A DNA stretch of 64,000 nucleotides from Microbispora sp. H13382 (GTDB taxonomy: Bacteria; Actinomycetota; Actinomycetes; Streptosporangiales; Streptosporangiaceae), in NCBI RefSeq assembly GCF_014161445.1, contig NZ_JABBXA010000005.1, positions 372,001 through 436,000 on the forward strand. The letters are read 5' to 3'. Positions 1-8,333 of this stretch are shown piece by piece; position 1 is the first letter of the stretch; each line of letters opens with the position of its first letter. The position numbers were made by a program, and so were the translations under genes. The notes under the pieces are model-generated. The model worked only from the letters and a program-made list of their open reading frames with translations. It was not told the DNA's origin and ran no database searches.

Positions 1-101
1 TGATGATCGAGCGCGACCTCGGCCCTGACGACGCCCGCACGCTTCTGCGGGCCAACGGCGACCGGCTGGAGGCCGCCCGCCATGCGGGCGGCGCCGCCTG
101 A
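1..101 (+). CDS. C-terminal end of a probable N-acetylmuramic acid 6-phosphate etherase (partial)
   Basis: Only the last 32 codons are in the window; the frame runs in from the left edge and stops with TGA at 99-101. The tail reads ...DDARTLLRANGDRLEAAR..., which resembles the C-terminal helix of MurQ-type SIS etherases (pattern A..LL...G..L..A). MurQ converts MurNAc-6-phosphate to GlcNAc-6-phosphate plus lactate in peptidoglycan recycling. The context supports this: a MurR/RpiR-type regulator lies convergent just downstream, and a peptidoglycan-glycosidase-like gene and anmK follow. The visible part is too short for a firm call; another SIS-domain or sugar-handling protein is possible. Confidence 0.45.
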   Translation, partial: MIERDLGPDDARTLLRANGDRLEAARHAGGAA

Positions 102-200
102 CGAGCTCCGGCCTTCCGTCAGGAGGGCCTGCCGGCCGGGCGGGGGAGCGGACGGTCGGGGCTTGGCCGTGGGCGGGCCGGCCGGGCGCTCGCGGAGTGG

Positions 201-1100
201 TCAGGCGCTACGGACGCGGCGGTGGGCGTCGCCGAGGTAGTCGGCGAGCGCGTCGCGGGTCGCCCGTAAGGCGGCGTCGGAGGTGTCGAACGTGCGCTGC
301 GCGACGCCGACGAACACGCAGTCGACGATGAGGAGCTGGCTGATCCGGCTGGCCAGCGCGCCCGGCCGGAACGCCGTCTCGCGACCGGCGGAGACCAGGA
401 CGTGGCCGGCGATCCCGGCCAGCGACGAGCGCGGGTTGTTGGTGATCGCCACGACCGTCGCACCGGCCTTGCGGGCGACCCGTGCCGGGCCGAGCACGTC
501 GGGTGTCTCGCCGGTGCAGCTCACCCCGACGGCGACGTCCCCCTCGCGCAGCAGCGCGGCGCTGGTGAGCGCGAGATGCGCGTCGGTGAAGTAGTGGCCG
601 GGCAGCCCGATTCGCATGAGCTTCTGCGCCATGTCGGCCGCGACGAGACCGGAGGCGCCCACGCCGTACACGTCCACGCGGCGGGCGCCGGCGACGGCGT
701 CCACCACCGCGCCGAGCCCTTCGGGACTGAGCTGCGCCGCCGTGTCGGCGAGCGCCTGCGACTCGGCCCGGGTGACCTTGGCGATGACGTCGGTCAGCGG
801 GTCGTCCGGGGCGAGGTCGCCCGGCACGAGCCGTTCGGGGGTGTCCCTGGCCACGGCCGCGGCCAGCGCGAACCGCAGCTGTGAGTAGCCGGCGAAGCCC
901 AGCGCCCGTGCGGTCCGCACGATCGTCGCCTCGCTGATCCCCGAGACCGCGCTGATCTCCGTGATCGTGCTGCGGGCCACCATGGCGGGGTCGTCGAGGA
1001 TGAGACGCGCGATGGTCTGGGCGGCGGGGGTGAGCGAGGGCAGCACCGCACGCACCGTCGCGATCGGGTTGACCGGTGCGGCGCCCTCGTTCTCGTTCAT
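201..1100 (-). CDS. MurR/RpiR-family transcriptional regulator (HTH + SIS)
   Basis: A 299-residue protein with an N-terminal RpiR helix-turn-helix (about residues 10-75, with ...ISAVSGISEATIVRTARALG...) and a C-terminal SIS sugar-phosphate-binding domain (about 120-260, with VYGVGASG and GVSCTGET loops). Members of this family sense a phosphosugar and regulate its catabolism; MurR senses MurNAc-6-phosphate. I chose the ATG at 1100 because GGAGAGG lies nine bases upstream; an in-frame ATG at 1118 has no Shine-Dalgarno. It is convergent with the probable murQ end and divergent from the GHL10 glycosidase gene, with a perfect palindrome between. The MurNAc-6P ligand is inferred from neighbours. 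Confidence 0.85.
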   Translation of the reverse strand: MNENEGAAPVNPIATVRAVLPSLTPAAQTIARLILDDPAMVARSTITEISAVSGISEATIVRTARALGFAGYSQLRFALAAAVARDTPERLVPGDLAPDDPLTDVIAKVTRAESQALADTAAQLSPEGLGAVVDAVAGARRVDVYGVGASGLVAADMAQKLMRIGLPGHYFTDAHLALTSAALLREGDVAVGVSCTGETPDVLGPARVARKAGATVVAITNNPRSSLAGIAGHVLVSAGRETAFRPGALASRISQLLIVDCVFVGVAQRTFDTSDAALRATRDALADYLGDAHRRVRSA

Positions 1101-1175
1101 CACCTGCAGCCTCTCCATTGCGCGATCAGCTTAGATCCACCCGCCCGCCGGCGCGGGACAACGGGATCAGAAGTC

Positions 1176-1193
1176 CACATGTCGAGACATGTG
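1176..1193. promoter_or_regulatory. 18-bp perfect palindrome, probable operator of the RpiR/GHL10 divergent region
   Basis: CACATGTC-GA-GACATGTG is a perfect inverted repeat with 8-bp arms between the divergent regulator and glycosidase genes. A second, weaker inverted pair, ACGTG...CACGT, follows at 1195-1210. Position and symmetry suggest the binding site of the RpiR-type regulator; binding is inferred. Confidence 0.55.
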
Positions 1194-1344
1194 CGACGTG
1201 ACCCGGCACGTCTGGCGCGTCTCCAACGAGGACCTCCTGGGGCAGATTACACGTCTATGACACTTTCTTTTATCGGCATTGATCTGAAAGTAAGTTTCTG
1301 CCAGTGTCGTGATCGCCGCATCCCCCCGGCTTTCGGAGGTCCGA

Positions 1345-2901
1345 TTGAGCTCCCCCTCCCGGCGTTCCATGCTGCGCGGCCTGGCCCTCGCCGCCGCGGC
1401 GGCGAGCGTCCCGCTGCCCGCCCTCGCCGCATCCCCCGCTTCCGCCTCGCCCGCCGGGTACGTCCCGCCGCTGCGTCAGATGCGCGGCATGTGGATCGCC
1501 TCGGTCGTCAACATCAACTGGCCGTCCAAGCCGGGGCTGACGCCCGAGCGGCAGCAGGCCGAGCTCGCGGCCTGGCTCGACCTGGCCGTGGCGCGCCGGC
1601 TCAACTCGGTGTTCGTGCAGATCAGGCCGACGGCCGACGCCTTCTGGCCGTCGCCGTACGAGCCGTGGTCGCAGTATCTGACCGGCGTCCAGGGGCAGGA
1701 CCCGGGCTACGACCCGCTGGGCTTCGCCGTCGAGGCCGCCCACCGGCGAGGGCTCGCGTTCCACGCCTGGTTCAACCCGTACCGCGTGTCGATGCGGGCG
1801 GACCCGGCCGCGCTGCATCCCGATCACCCCGGCCGCCGCCACCCCGAGTGGATCGTCCCGTACGGCGGCAAGCTCTACTACAACCCCGGCATCCCCGAGG
1901 TCCGCGCGTTCGTGCAGGACGCGATGATGGACGCCGTCACCCGTTACGACATCGACGGTGTGCACTTCGACGACTACTTCTACCCGGTCAACACCACGGC
2001 GTTCGACGACAGCGCGGCCTACGCGGCGTACGGCGCGGGCTTCCCCGACCTGGCCGCCTGGCGGCGGAACAACGTCGACCTGCTCGTCCGGGAGATGCAG
2101 CGGCGTGTGCGGCGGGCCAAGCCCGAGGTGATCTGGGGCATCGGCCCTTCGGGCATCTGGCGCAACAAGGCCACCGACCCCCTCGGCTCCGACACCAGCG
2201 GCGGCCAGTCGTACGACAACCTGCACGCCGACACCCGGGGCTGGGTGAAGAAGGGCTGGCTCGACTACGTCGCGCCGCAGCTCTACTGGTACATCGGCCA
2301 GTCGAACGCCGACTACGCCAAGCTCGTCCCCTGGTGGTCCGACGTGGCCGCCGGCACCGGGGTGCAGCTGTGGATCGGCCAGGCGGCGTACAAGGCGGGG
2401 ACGGCGGGGCAGCCCGCCGAGTGGTTCCAGCCGGACGAGCTCGCCCGGCACCTCACGCTCAACCGGGACCATCCGGAGGTCGGGGGAGACATCTGGTACA
2501 ACGCGGCCGACGTCCGCGACGACCGGCTCGGCTCGATCAGCGCGGTCGTGAGCGGGCACTACACGCGGCCCGCGCTCGCGCCGCTGCTGCCCAGGCTCGC
2601 GGGCGGCGAGCCGCCGCGCCGTCCCGTGCTCGCCTCGGCCCGGCGCGTGAGCGGGGGCGTGGAGTTGCACGTCGAGGCGACGGGACCCCGCGCCCCGTTC
2701 CAGTTCGCCGTCTTCCGGTTCGACCGGCCCGCCCGCCGGCAGGACTTCGCCGACGCGGCGCACCTGGTCGCCGTCGTGCCCGCGGGCAGGCACGTCCGCT
2801 GGGTGGACCCCGACGGCGTGCCCGGCCACCGTTACCACGTCACGGCGGTGGACCGGGCGTCCCGGCAGAGCGAGCCGAGCCGCGAACGCAGGGTGAATTG
2901 A
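1345..2901 (+). CDS. Secreted family-10-like glycosyl hydrolase (GHL10, DigH/YngK type)
   Basis: A 518-residue exported protein. The TTG start at 1345 is preferred because GGAGG sits five bases upstream; a GTG at 1309 lacks a ribosome site. The N-terminus has a Tat-like signal (SRRSMLRG followed by an Ala-rich hydrophobic core). The GHL10 TIM-barrel follows, with family signatures RGMWIASV, the FNPYR strand and the acidic DIDGVHFDDYF segment expected at the active site. The C-terminal ~90 residues look like a fibronectin-III-type module (ends ...YHVTAVDRASRQSEPS). E. coli DigH of this family cleaves denuded glycan strands, which fits the MurQ/MurR neighbourhood; the substrate here is inferred. 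Confidence 0.8.
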   Translation: MSSPSRRSMLRGLALAAAAASVPLPALAASPASASPAGYVPPLRQMRGMWIASVVNINWPSKPGLTPERQQAELAAWLDLAVARRLNSVFVQIRPTADAFWPSPYEPWSQYLTGVQGQDPGYDPLGFAVEAAHRRGLAFHAWFNPYRVSMRADPAALHPDHPGRRHPEWIVPYGGKLYYNPGIPEVRAFVQDAMMDAVTRYDIDGVHFDDYFYPVNTTAFDDSAAYAAYGAGFPDLAAWRRNNVDLLVREMQRRVRRAKPEVIWGIGPSGIWRNKATDPLGSDTSGGQSYDNLHADTRGWVKKGWLDYVAPQLYWYIGQSNADYAKLVPWWSDVAAGTGVQLWIGQAAYKAGTAGQPAEWFQPDELARHLTLNRDHPEVGGDIWYNAADVRDDRLGSISAVVSGHYTRPALAPLLPRLAGGEPPRRPVLASARRVSGGVELHVEATGPRAPFQFAVFRFDRPARRQDFADAAHLVAVVPAGRHVRWVDPDGVPGHRYHVTAVDRASRQSEPSRERRVN

Positions 2902-2943
2902 GCAGGGTGAATTGAGCAGGGTGCATCGAGCAGGGTGAATTGA
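2888..2943. repeat. 14-bp tandem repeat (4 copies) spanning the GHL10 stop codon
   Basis: Unit GCAGGGTGAATTGA, copies at 2888, 2902, 2916 (two changes) and 2930. The first copy contains the last four codons and the TGA stop of the glycosidase gene; each exact copy repeats the TGA. Confidence 0.95.
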
Positions 2944-3023
2944 GGAGGGCGCCCTGAGCGGGGCCCACGGGTCGGGGCGCCCTGGCGGGGCGTGCGGCAC
3001 GGCGCGCCACGGCTCCCGGCAGA

Positions 3024-3080
3024 CGGTGTCCGGGCTGTCAGGCGGTGTCCGGACTGCCGGGCGGTGTCCGGGCTGTCAGG
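3024..3080. repeat. 19-bp tandem repeat (3 copies) overlapping the HxlR stop codon
   Basis: Unit CGGTGTCCGGGCTGTCAGG at 3024, 3043 (three changes) and 3062. The third copy contains the stop codon of the minus-strand HxlR gene, so the gene's 3' end has been duplicated downstream. Confidence 0.95.
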
Positions 3081-3519
3081 CCGTGCGGGTGTCGTACGTC
3101 GCGCGGTTGGCGAGCACGTCGTCCATGTGCGCCTCGGCCCAGGTCTTGAGGCCGCGCATCATCTGGTGCAGAGACAGACCGAGGTCGGTCAGCTCGTAGG
3201 TGACCGTGACGGGCACGGTCGGCGTCGCGGTGCGCGTGATCAGACCGTCACGCTCAAGGGAGCGCAGCGTCTGGGTGAGCATCTTCTGGCTGACGCCGGC
3301 GAGCAGGCGGGACAGTTCGGAGTAGCGCATCGGCCGGGGCTCACCGCCGCAGTCGGCGCCTCGCTGACGCGCGCTGTCGCCGCCCAGCGCGGCCAGGACC
3401 AGCGTGACCCATTTGTCGGAGATCCGGTCGAGCAGCTTGCGGCTTGGACATGCCGCCAGGAAAGCGTCATATTCCGCCTTGGCCTGCTCCCTCTTCTGGG
3501 CCGCCGTCATCGTCGCCAT
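3076..3519 (-). CDS. HxlR-family winged-helix transcriptional regulator
   Basis: A 147-residue one-domain regulator. The HxlR signature is clear: a Cys-Pro near the start (AACPSRKLLDRISDKWVTLV), the recognition region RYSELSRLLAGVSQKMLTQT, then the wing (LERDGLITR...YELTDLG). HxlR proteins often respond to reactive electrophiles or aldehydes through this N-terminal cysteine. It is divergent from an aldo/keto reductase, with two inverted repeats in the 132-bp gap, so it probably controls that gene and itself. The extra loop GGDSARQRGADCGGEP between helices is not typical of the family. Confidence 0.9.
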   Translation of the reverse strand: MATMTAAQKREQAKAEYDAFLAACPSRKLLDRISDKWVTLVLAALGGDSARQRGADCGGEPRPMRYSELSRLLAGVSQKMLTQTLRSLERDGLITRTATPTVPVTVTYELTDLGLSLHQMMRGLKTWAEAHMDDVLANRATYDTRTA

Positions 3520-3547
3520 CGACCGCTCCTCTAACCCGGGGGTGCCC

Positions 3548-3583
3548 TACGCACTCCGAAGTGCGTACTTCCCGTCAGGAAGT
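3548..3583. promoter_or_regulatory. Two overlapping inverted repeats, probable HxlR operators
   Basis: TACGCACT-CCGA-AGTGCGTA (3548-3567, perfect 8-bp arms) is followed at once by ACTTCC-CGTCA-GGAAGT (3567-3583, 6-bp arms). Both lie between the divergent HxlR and aldo/keto reductase genes. Confidence 0.6.
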
Positions 3584-3651
3584 TACCTATCCATACTGCA
3601 GCAGGGGGGCCGTGAGGCACCACCATTCAGCTCACCACGAAAGACAGAGGC

Positions 3652-4524
3652 ATGAGCACGCTCTCCATTTCGCTTCCCGGCGGCACCTGGACTCTGGGCG
3701 ACCTGACCGTCACCCGGTTCGGCTACGGCGCCATGCAGCTCGCCGGCCCCGGGGTCATGGGCCCGCCCGCCGATCGTGACGGCGCGCTGGCCGTCCTGTG
3801 CGAGGCCGTCGACCTCGGCATCACCCATATCGACACCGCCGACGCCTACGGGCCGCGCGTCACCAACCAGCTGATCCGGGAAGCGCTGCACCCGTACTCC
3901 GACTCGCTGCACATCGTGACCAAGGTCGGCGCGATCCGCGACGAGCAGGGAGGCTGGCCCCCGGCCCGCCGGCCCGAAGACCTGCGCCGCGCCGTCCACG
4001 AGAACCTCGAAGCTCTCGGCCTCCAGACGCTGGACGTGGTCAACCTCCGGCTCGGCGACGCCCAGGGCCCCCGGCCCGGCTCGCTCGCCGAGGCGTTCGA
4101 GACGCTCGTCGACCTCCAGCGGCAGGGCCTGATCCGCCACCTCGGCGTCAGCAACGCGACGGCGGAGCAGGTCGCCGAGGCACGCTCGATCGCGCCGATC
4201 GTGTGCGTGCAGAACATGTACAACCTCGCCCACCGTCAGGACGACGAGCTGATCGACGAGCTCGCCGAGCAGGGCATCGCCTACGTGCCCTTCTTCCCGC
4301 TCGGCGGCTTCAGCCCGCTGCAGTCCTCGGCGCTGTCGGCCGTGGCGGCCCGGCTGGACGCGACGCCGATGTCCGTCGCCCTGGCCTGGCTGCTGCGGCG
4401 GTCGCCGAACATCCTGCTGATCCCCGGCACCTCGTCGGTGGCGCACCTGCGCGAGAACGTCACCGGCGCCGGGCTCTCGCTTTCCGACGAGGACCTCGCC
4501 GAGCTGGACAAGATCGGCCGCTGA
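3652..4524 (+). CDS. Aldo/keto reductase family oxidoreductase
   Basis: A 290-residue NADPH-dependent TIM-barrel reductase. Catalytic residues recognisable by pattern are Asp61 and Tyr67 (HIDTADAYG) and Lys91 (VTKVG). At the position of the usual catalytic His (consensus ..LHR.D) this protein has VVNLRLGD, i.e. Arg near residue 133, a substitution seen in the YdbC-like branch as far as I recall. The cofactor-binding end ...LLIPGTSSVAHLREN... is normal. It is divergent from the HxlR regulator, and the start is supported by AGAGGC upstream. Substrate unknown; an aldehyde or ketone is assumed from the family. Confidence 0.88.
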   Translation: MSTLSISLPGGTWTLGDLTVTRFGYGAMQLAGPGVMGPPADRDGALAVLCEAVDLGITHIDTADAYGPRVTNQLIREALHPYSDSLHIVTKVGAIRDEQGGWPPARRPEDLRRAVHENLEALGLQTLDVVNLRLGDAQGPRPGSLAEAFETLVDLQRQGLIRHLGVSNATAEQVAEARSIAPIVCVQNMYNLAHRQDDELIDELAEQGIAYVPFFPLGGFSPLQSSALSAVAARLDATPMSVALAWLLRRSPNILLIPGTSSVAHLRENVTGAGLSLSDEDLAELDKIGR

Positions 4525-4596
4525 GAGCCCGCCCTATCGGTCCCGCCCGTTCTGCCGGCCCGTACGGTCAGGCGGTGCGGGCCGGGGCGTACGGGA

Positions 4597-5316
4597 TCAG
4601 CGGGCGGGAGCGGGCTCGGCGAGGCAGGCGTTGAGCGCCTTCCACGCCTGCCATGCCCGTGTCGCCCCGAACTGCGCGTTGAAGCGCAGCACGGCCCGCA
4701 CGTCCTCGTGTGACGCGCCGGCCCCGAGGGCGCGGCCCACGTGGATGCGGAACGTCTCGTCCAGTGTCTGGTAGTGCACGTCGACGCTCATCGTCATGAA
4801 CGCCCGCTCGCGGACGCTCAACGTGCCCGGCCCCTGGACACCCCGCATGCGCGACTGCAGGTCGAAGTACTCCAGGAAGTACGGGTCGAGCCCGCTCAGC
4901 TCGGCACGCACCGGCTGGGGCAGCGGGGTCGGCGCGGCGCCGGGGCCGGTCTCCACCAGTTCCCGGGGCAGTGACTCGGCGTCCGGGCGGGGCAGCCCGG
5001 CCGCGGCCTCGATCTCGGCGAGCCGCTCCAGTGCGGCCAGCGCGGCGGCGTACCCGCTGTCGTAGGAGATCAGGCGCAGCAGCGCCCGCATGTCCGCGGT
5101 GGACAGGCCGCGCCGCAGGCCCTCGCGGACGTGCATCTCGAACGGCAGGCCGAGGGCCGGTTGGCAGACGTCCGCCACCAGGGCCAGGAAGACCTTCTCG
5201 CGGTCGGACAGCTCGGGCACCGCCCAGCAGTGCCCGACGCTGGCGGCGGCCATCTGGGCGAACACCGGGTCCAGCCCGGTGATCACGTCGAAGTCGGTCG
5301 GAGTTTCCACGGACAC
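4597..5316 (-). CDS. Carboxymuconolactone decarboxylase (CMD) family protein
   Basis: A 239-residue protein with two CMD-like repeats, each with the AhpD/CMD helical pattern (first half: EKVFLALVADVCQPALGLPFEMHVREGLRRG; second half: RERAFMTMSV...FRIHVGRALGAGAS). The CxxC redox pair of AhpD is not evident, so a decarboxylase-like rather than peroxidase role is more likely. I chose the GTG at 5316 because AAGGGAG lies eight bases upstream; an ATG at 5394 would overlap the divergent TetR start. The TetR gene and an inverted repeat lie immediately upstream, so TetR control is likely. Confidence 0.8.
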   Translation of the reverse strand: MSVETPTDFDVITGLDPVFAQMAAASVGHCWAVPELSDREKVFLALVADVCQPALGLPFEMHVREGLRRGLSTADMRALLRLISYDSGYAAALAALERLAEIEAAAGLPRPDAESLPRELVETGPGAAPTPLPQPVRAELSGLDPYFLEYFDLQSRMRGVQGPGTLSVRERAFMTMSVDVHYQTLDETFRIHVGRALGAGASHEDVRAVLRFNAQFGATRAWQAWKALNACLAEPAPAR

Positions 5317-5340
5317 AGGATTCGCTCCCTTTGTGAACGG

Positions 5341-5362
5341 CTGTAGCGCTACGACTGTAGCG
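5341..5362. promoter_or_regulatory. Probable TetR operator between CMD and TetR genes
   Basis: The palindrome GTAGCGCTAC (5343-5352) lies within a direct repeat of CTGTAGCG (5341-5348 and 5355-5362), in the 76-bp divergent gap. Positioned to control both genes. Confidence 0.55.
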
Positions 5363-5392
5363 TGATGTCTCTCCTCATACAATGGGCCGGTC

Positions 5393-6037
5393 ATGGAAGC
5401 CACCCCGACTCCGACACCTGGGCCCCCGACTCCCGCCGCCCGCCGCCGTCCGAACGCGCGCGGGCAGGGCGAGCGGCTGCGCGAGGAGATCGTCGCGGCG
5501 GCCATGCGGATGCTCGACGACCTCGCCGACGACGAGGCGCTGTCGCTGCGGGCCGTGGCGCGCGAGGTGTCGATCGCGGCCACCTCGGTCTACCTGCACT
5601 TTCCCGACCGTGACGCGCTCGTGCTCGCGGTGTTGCGGCGCTGCCACGAGGAACTGGTGCGGGCCGGCGACGAGGCCGACGCGGCGCAGGAGGACCCCGC
5701 AGGGCGGCTGCGGGCGCGCATCCTCGCGCAGGCCGCCTGGGCACACGAACATCCGGGCCTGTACAAGGTGCTGCACGAGAGCGCGGTCCACCGCCGGCTC
5801 GGCATGCCGTTCAAGGAGGTGCTGGTGGCCAGGACCACGGAGGCGGTCCAGCGCTGCATGGACGCCGGGATCGTCCCGCGCGACGACGCCGCCACGGTCG
5901 CCATCGACCTGCGCACCGCCGTGAACGGCATGTTGTCGCAGCGGATCAACGAGCCCGACCTGCCCTGGCCGCCCGCGGAGGAGCAGATCGACCGATTCCT
6001 CACCAAGCTCGTCGGCCTTCCGCCGAGAGCCGGCTAG
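5393..6037 (+). CDS. TetR/AcrR-family transcriptional regulator
   Basis: A 214-residue repressor. The first ~25 residues are Pro/Ala-rich; the TetR HTH follows at about 27-75 (...[28 protein letters not shown]...), then an all-helical ligand domain ([16 protein letters not shown] resembles TetR_C_33-type domains). The start ATG overlaps the opposite-strand CATG. It is divergent from the CMD gene and 19 bp upstream of anmK, with which it may be co-transcribed by position. Ligand unknown. Confidence 0.9.
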   Translation: MEATPTPTPGPPTPAARRRPNARGQGERLREEIVAAAMRMLDDLADDEALSLRAVAREVSIAATSVYLHFPDRDALVLAVLRRCHEELVRAGDEADAAQEDPAGRLRARILAQAAWAHEHPGLYKVLHESAVHRRLGMPFKEVLVARTTEAVQRCMDAGIVPRDDAATVAIDLRTAVNGMLSQRINEPDLPWPPAEEQIDRFLTKLVGLPPRAG

Positions 6038-6056
6038 CAGTTCTCGCGAGGTGGGC

Positions 6057-7346
6057 ATGCGCGTGCTCGGGCTGATCTCGGGGACCTCCCACGACGGGAT
6101 CGACTGCGCACTCGTCCGCTGGTCGGCGGACGGCGACCTGCTCACCGGCGTCGTGGAGCACACCGGCACGGTGCCGTACCCGCCCGGCCTGCGGGCCGCG
6201 ATCGTCGCCGCGCTGCCGCCGAACCGTACGGACATGGGTGAGGTCTGCCGTCTCGACACGCTCGTCGGACAGGCGTTCGCCGAGGCGGCGGCGGGCTGCC
6301 CGGCCGCCGACCTCGTCTGCTCGCACGGGCAGACGCTGTATCACTGGGTCGAGGAGGGGCGTGTGCGCGGGACGCTCCAGCTCGGCCAGCCCGCCTGGAT
6401 AGCCGAACGTCTCGGCGTCCCGGTCGTGTCGGACCTGCGGGGGCGCGACGTGGCGGCCGGAGGACAGGGCGCGCCGCTCGTGTCCGCCTTCGACCTGCCG
6501 CTGCTCGCCGGATTGCGCGAGCCCTCCGGGCCGCACGGCTCGCCCGAGCCGCCGGAACCCCCTGATCTGCACCAGCCCACCGAACCCCCTGAGCCGCAGG
6601 GGCCGCGGGGGCTGCCCGGATCGCGCGGGCCGGCTGCTTCGCCCGGTCGCGCGGGCGCCCTCAACCTCGGCGGCATCGCCAACCTCACTGTGGCTCCCAC
6701 GGCCGGCGAGCCGCCGCTCGCCTACGACACCGGCCCGGCCTCGGCGCTGCTGGACGCGGCGGTGCTCGACGCCACCGGCAGGCCGTACGACGAGGACGGC
6801 AGGCTGGCGGCGGCGGGGAGGGTGCACGAGGGGCTGCTGGCCGAGTTGCTCGCCGAGCCCTACTACCACCGGGCGCCGCCCAAGACGACGGGCAAGGAGC
6901 TGTTCCACGCGGGCTACCTGGAACGGGTGGCCGGGCCGTACGCGCTGGGGCTGCCGGATCTGCTGGCGACGCTCGCGGCGCTCACCGCCGAGACGGTCGC
7001 GGCCGAGATGCGGCGGCACCGGCTCGGAACGGTGGTCGTGTCCGGCGGCGGGGTGCGCAACCCGGCCCTGATGCGCGCCCTGCGCGAGCGGGCCGCAGGT
7101 GCGCGGCTGCTGCCGAGCGACGACCTCGGCGTGCCCTCGGACGCGAAGGAGGCGATCGCGTTCTCCTACCTCGGCTGGCTGACCGCGCACGGCCTGCCCG
7201 GCACGGTGCCCGCCTGCACCGGCGCGGCCGGATCGCGGGTGCTCGGCACGATCACCCCCGGGCGCGGCCCGCTGCGGCTGCCCGGACCGCTGGACGCGCC
7301 GCCTCGGAGCATCCGCATGGGCACTGTTGACCCTGACACGGTGTGA
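6057..7346 (+). CDS. anmK: Anhydro-N-acetylmuramic acid kinase
   Basis: AnmK opens and phosphorylates 1,6-anhydro-MurNAc to MurNAc-6-phosphate in cytoplasmic peptidoglycan recycling, feeding MurQ. Signatures: the ATP-binding start [33 protein letters not shown], and [15 protein letters not shown] with the catalytic Asp at about residue 131; then [17 protein letters not shown] and [13 protein letters not shown]. The ATG at 6057 has GAGG five bases upstream. At 429 residues it is longer than usual (about 370) because of a Pro/Glu/Gly-rich insert at roughly 155-198 between two core motifs. It follows the TetR gene closely. Confidence 0.93.
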   Translation: MRVLGLISGTSHDGIDCALVRWSADGDLLTGVVEHTGTVPYPPGLRAAIVAALPPNRTDMGEVCRLDTLVGQAFAEAAAGCPAADLVCSHGQTLYHWVEEGRVRGTLQLGQPAWIAERLGVPVVSDLRGRDVAAGGQGAPLVSAFDLPLLAGLREPSGPHGSPEPPEPPDLHQPTEPPEPQGPRGLPGSRGPAASPGRAGALNLGGIANLTVAPTAGEPPLAYDTGPASALLDAAVLDATGRPYDEDGRLAAAGRVHEGLLAELLAEPYYHRAPPKTTGKELFHAGYLERVAGPYALGLPDLLATLAALTAETVAAEMRRHRLGTVVVSGGGVRNPALMRALRERAAGARLLPSDDLGVPSDAKEAIAFSYLGWLTAHGLPGTVPACTGAAGSRVLGTITPGRGPLRLPGPLDAPPRSIRMGTVDPDTV

Positions 7347-7367
7347 GGCGCTGGAATCGGCCACACC

Positions 7368-8186
7368 ATGTTCACCATCGGAGACTTCGCCAGGCATGGC
7401 CGCGTGTCGGTCCGCATGCTGCGCCACTACGACGCGATCGGGCTGCTCCGCCCGGCCCACGTCGATCCCGCGAGCGGCTACCGGTTCTACGAGGCGGGTC
7501 AGCTCGCCCGGCTCAACCGGATCACCGCGCTCAAGGACCTGGGCTTCACGCTCCGCCAGGTGCGGGAAGTCCTGGACGAGCGGGTGAGCGCCGAGGAACT
7601 GCGGGGGATGCTGCGGTTGCGGCAGGCGGAGCTGGAGGCGGCGATGGCCGCCGCGACGGCACGGCTGGCCCAGGTCGAGGCGAGACTCCGGACGATCGAG
7701 AGTGAGGGACACATGAACACCGACGACGTGGTGGTCAAGCGCATCCCGGCCGTCCGGGTGGCCGAGCTGAGCGCCGTGGCGCGCAGCTACGAGCCGGAGG
7801 ACATCAGCCCGGTCGTGGGCCCGCTGTTCGACGAGTTGTGCCGCAGACTGGCCGAGGCCGGGGTGACCCCGGTGGGGCCGGGGATCGCCTACTACGAGGA
7901 CGTCCCCGGCGGCGACGGCATCCTCGCGCACGCCGCGATGCCGGTCGCGGTGGCGACGGAGGACGGGCACGACTTCGCGGTCGTGGACCTGCCCGCGATC
8001 GAACGGGCGGCCACGATCGTGCACCGGGGGCCGATGGACGACGTCCTCCCGACCGCGCAGACGCTGGCGCAGTGGATCGCCGACGGCGGTGACCGCTCCG
8101 CCGGGTACGCCAGGGAGCTCTACCTGGAGGCCGGGGAGGACCCCGCCCGGTGGGTCACCGAGCTCCAGGAGCCGCTCGCCGGCTAG
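7368..8186 (+). CDS. MerR-family regulator with GyrI-like effector-binding domain (BmrR-like)
   Basis: A 272-residue regulator. The MerR HTH is at 1-70 (MFTIGDFARHGRVSVRMLRHYD, FYEAGQLARLNRI), a long coiled-coil dimerisation helix at about 75-118, and a GyrI/AraC-effector-like domain at 122-272 (YEDVPGGDG, ...LPTAQTLAQWIADGG...). BmrR-like proteins bind hydrophobic or cationic drugs and activate exporters. It begins 21 bp after anmK. No adjacent transporter is present, so the target is unknown. Confidence 0.9.
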   Translation: MFTIGDFARHGRVSVRMLRHYDAIGLLRPAHVDPASGYRFYEAGQLARLNRITALKDLGFTLRQVREVLDERVSAEELRGMLRLRQAELEAAMAAATARLAQVEARLRTIESEGHMNTDDVVVKRIPAVRVAELSAVARSYEPEDISPVVGPLFDELCRRLAEAGVTPVGPGIAYYEDVPGGDGILAHAAMPVAVATEDGHDFAVVDLPAIERAATIVHRGPMDDVLPTAQTLAQWIADGGDRSAGYARELYLEAGEDPARWVTELQEPLAG

Positions 8187-8333
8187 AAGGGCCACGTGAA
8201 GGCCGCCTTCCACGCACGCCGGTGCGGATCGAGGCCCACCCCCTCGGTTCCGCCGGCCCGGGCCGCCGCGGGCCGGTGGAACCGCCGGTCCGCGCGCCCC
8301 GGCGGCCCGCTGCGGCGCCGTCGGGCCCGGACG

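Noticed and set aside
6000-8213. Very long open frames on the opposite strand of real genes (for example across anmK/MerR, across the kinase fusion, and across the GH29/GH127 genes)
   Set aside because: They are mirror frames of high-GC coding DNA: Arg/Pro/Ala/His-rich, without family motifs, ribosome sites or plausible starts, and each overlaps a gene with clear homology.
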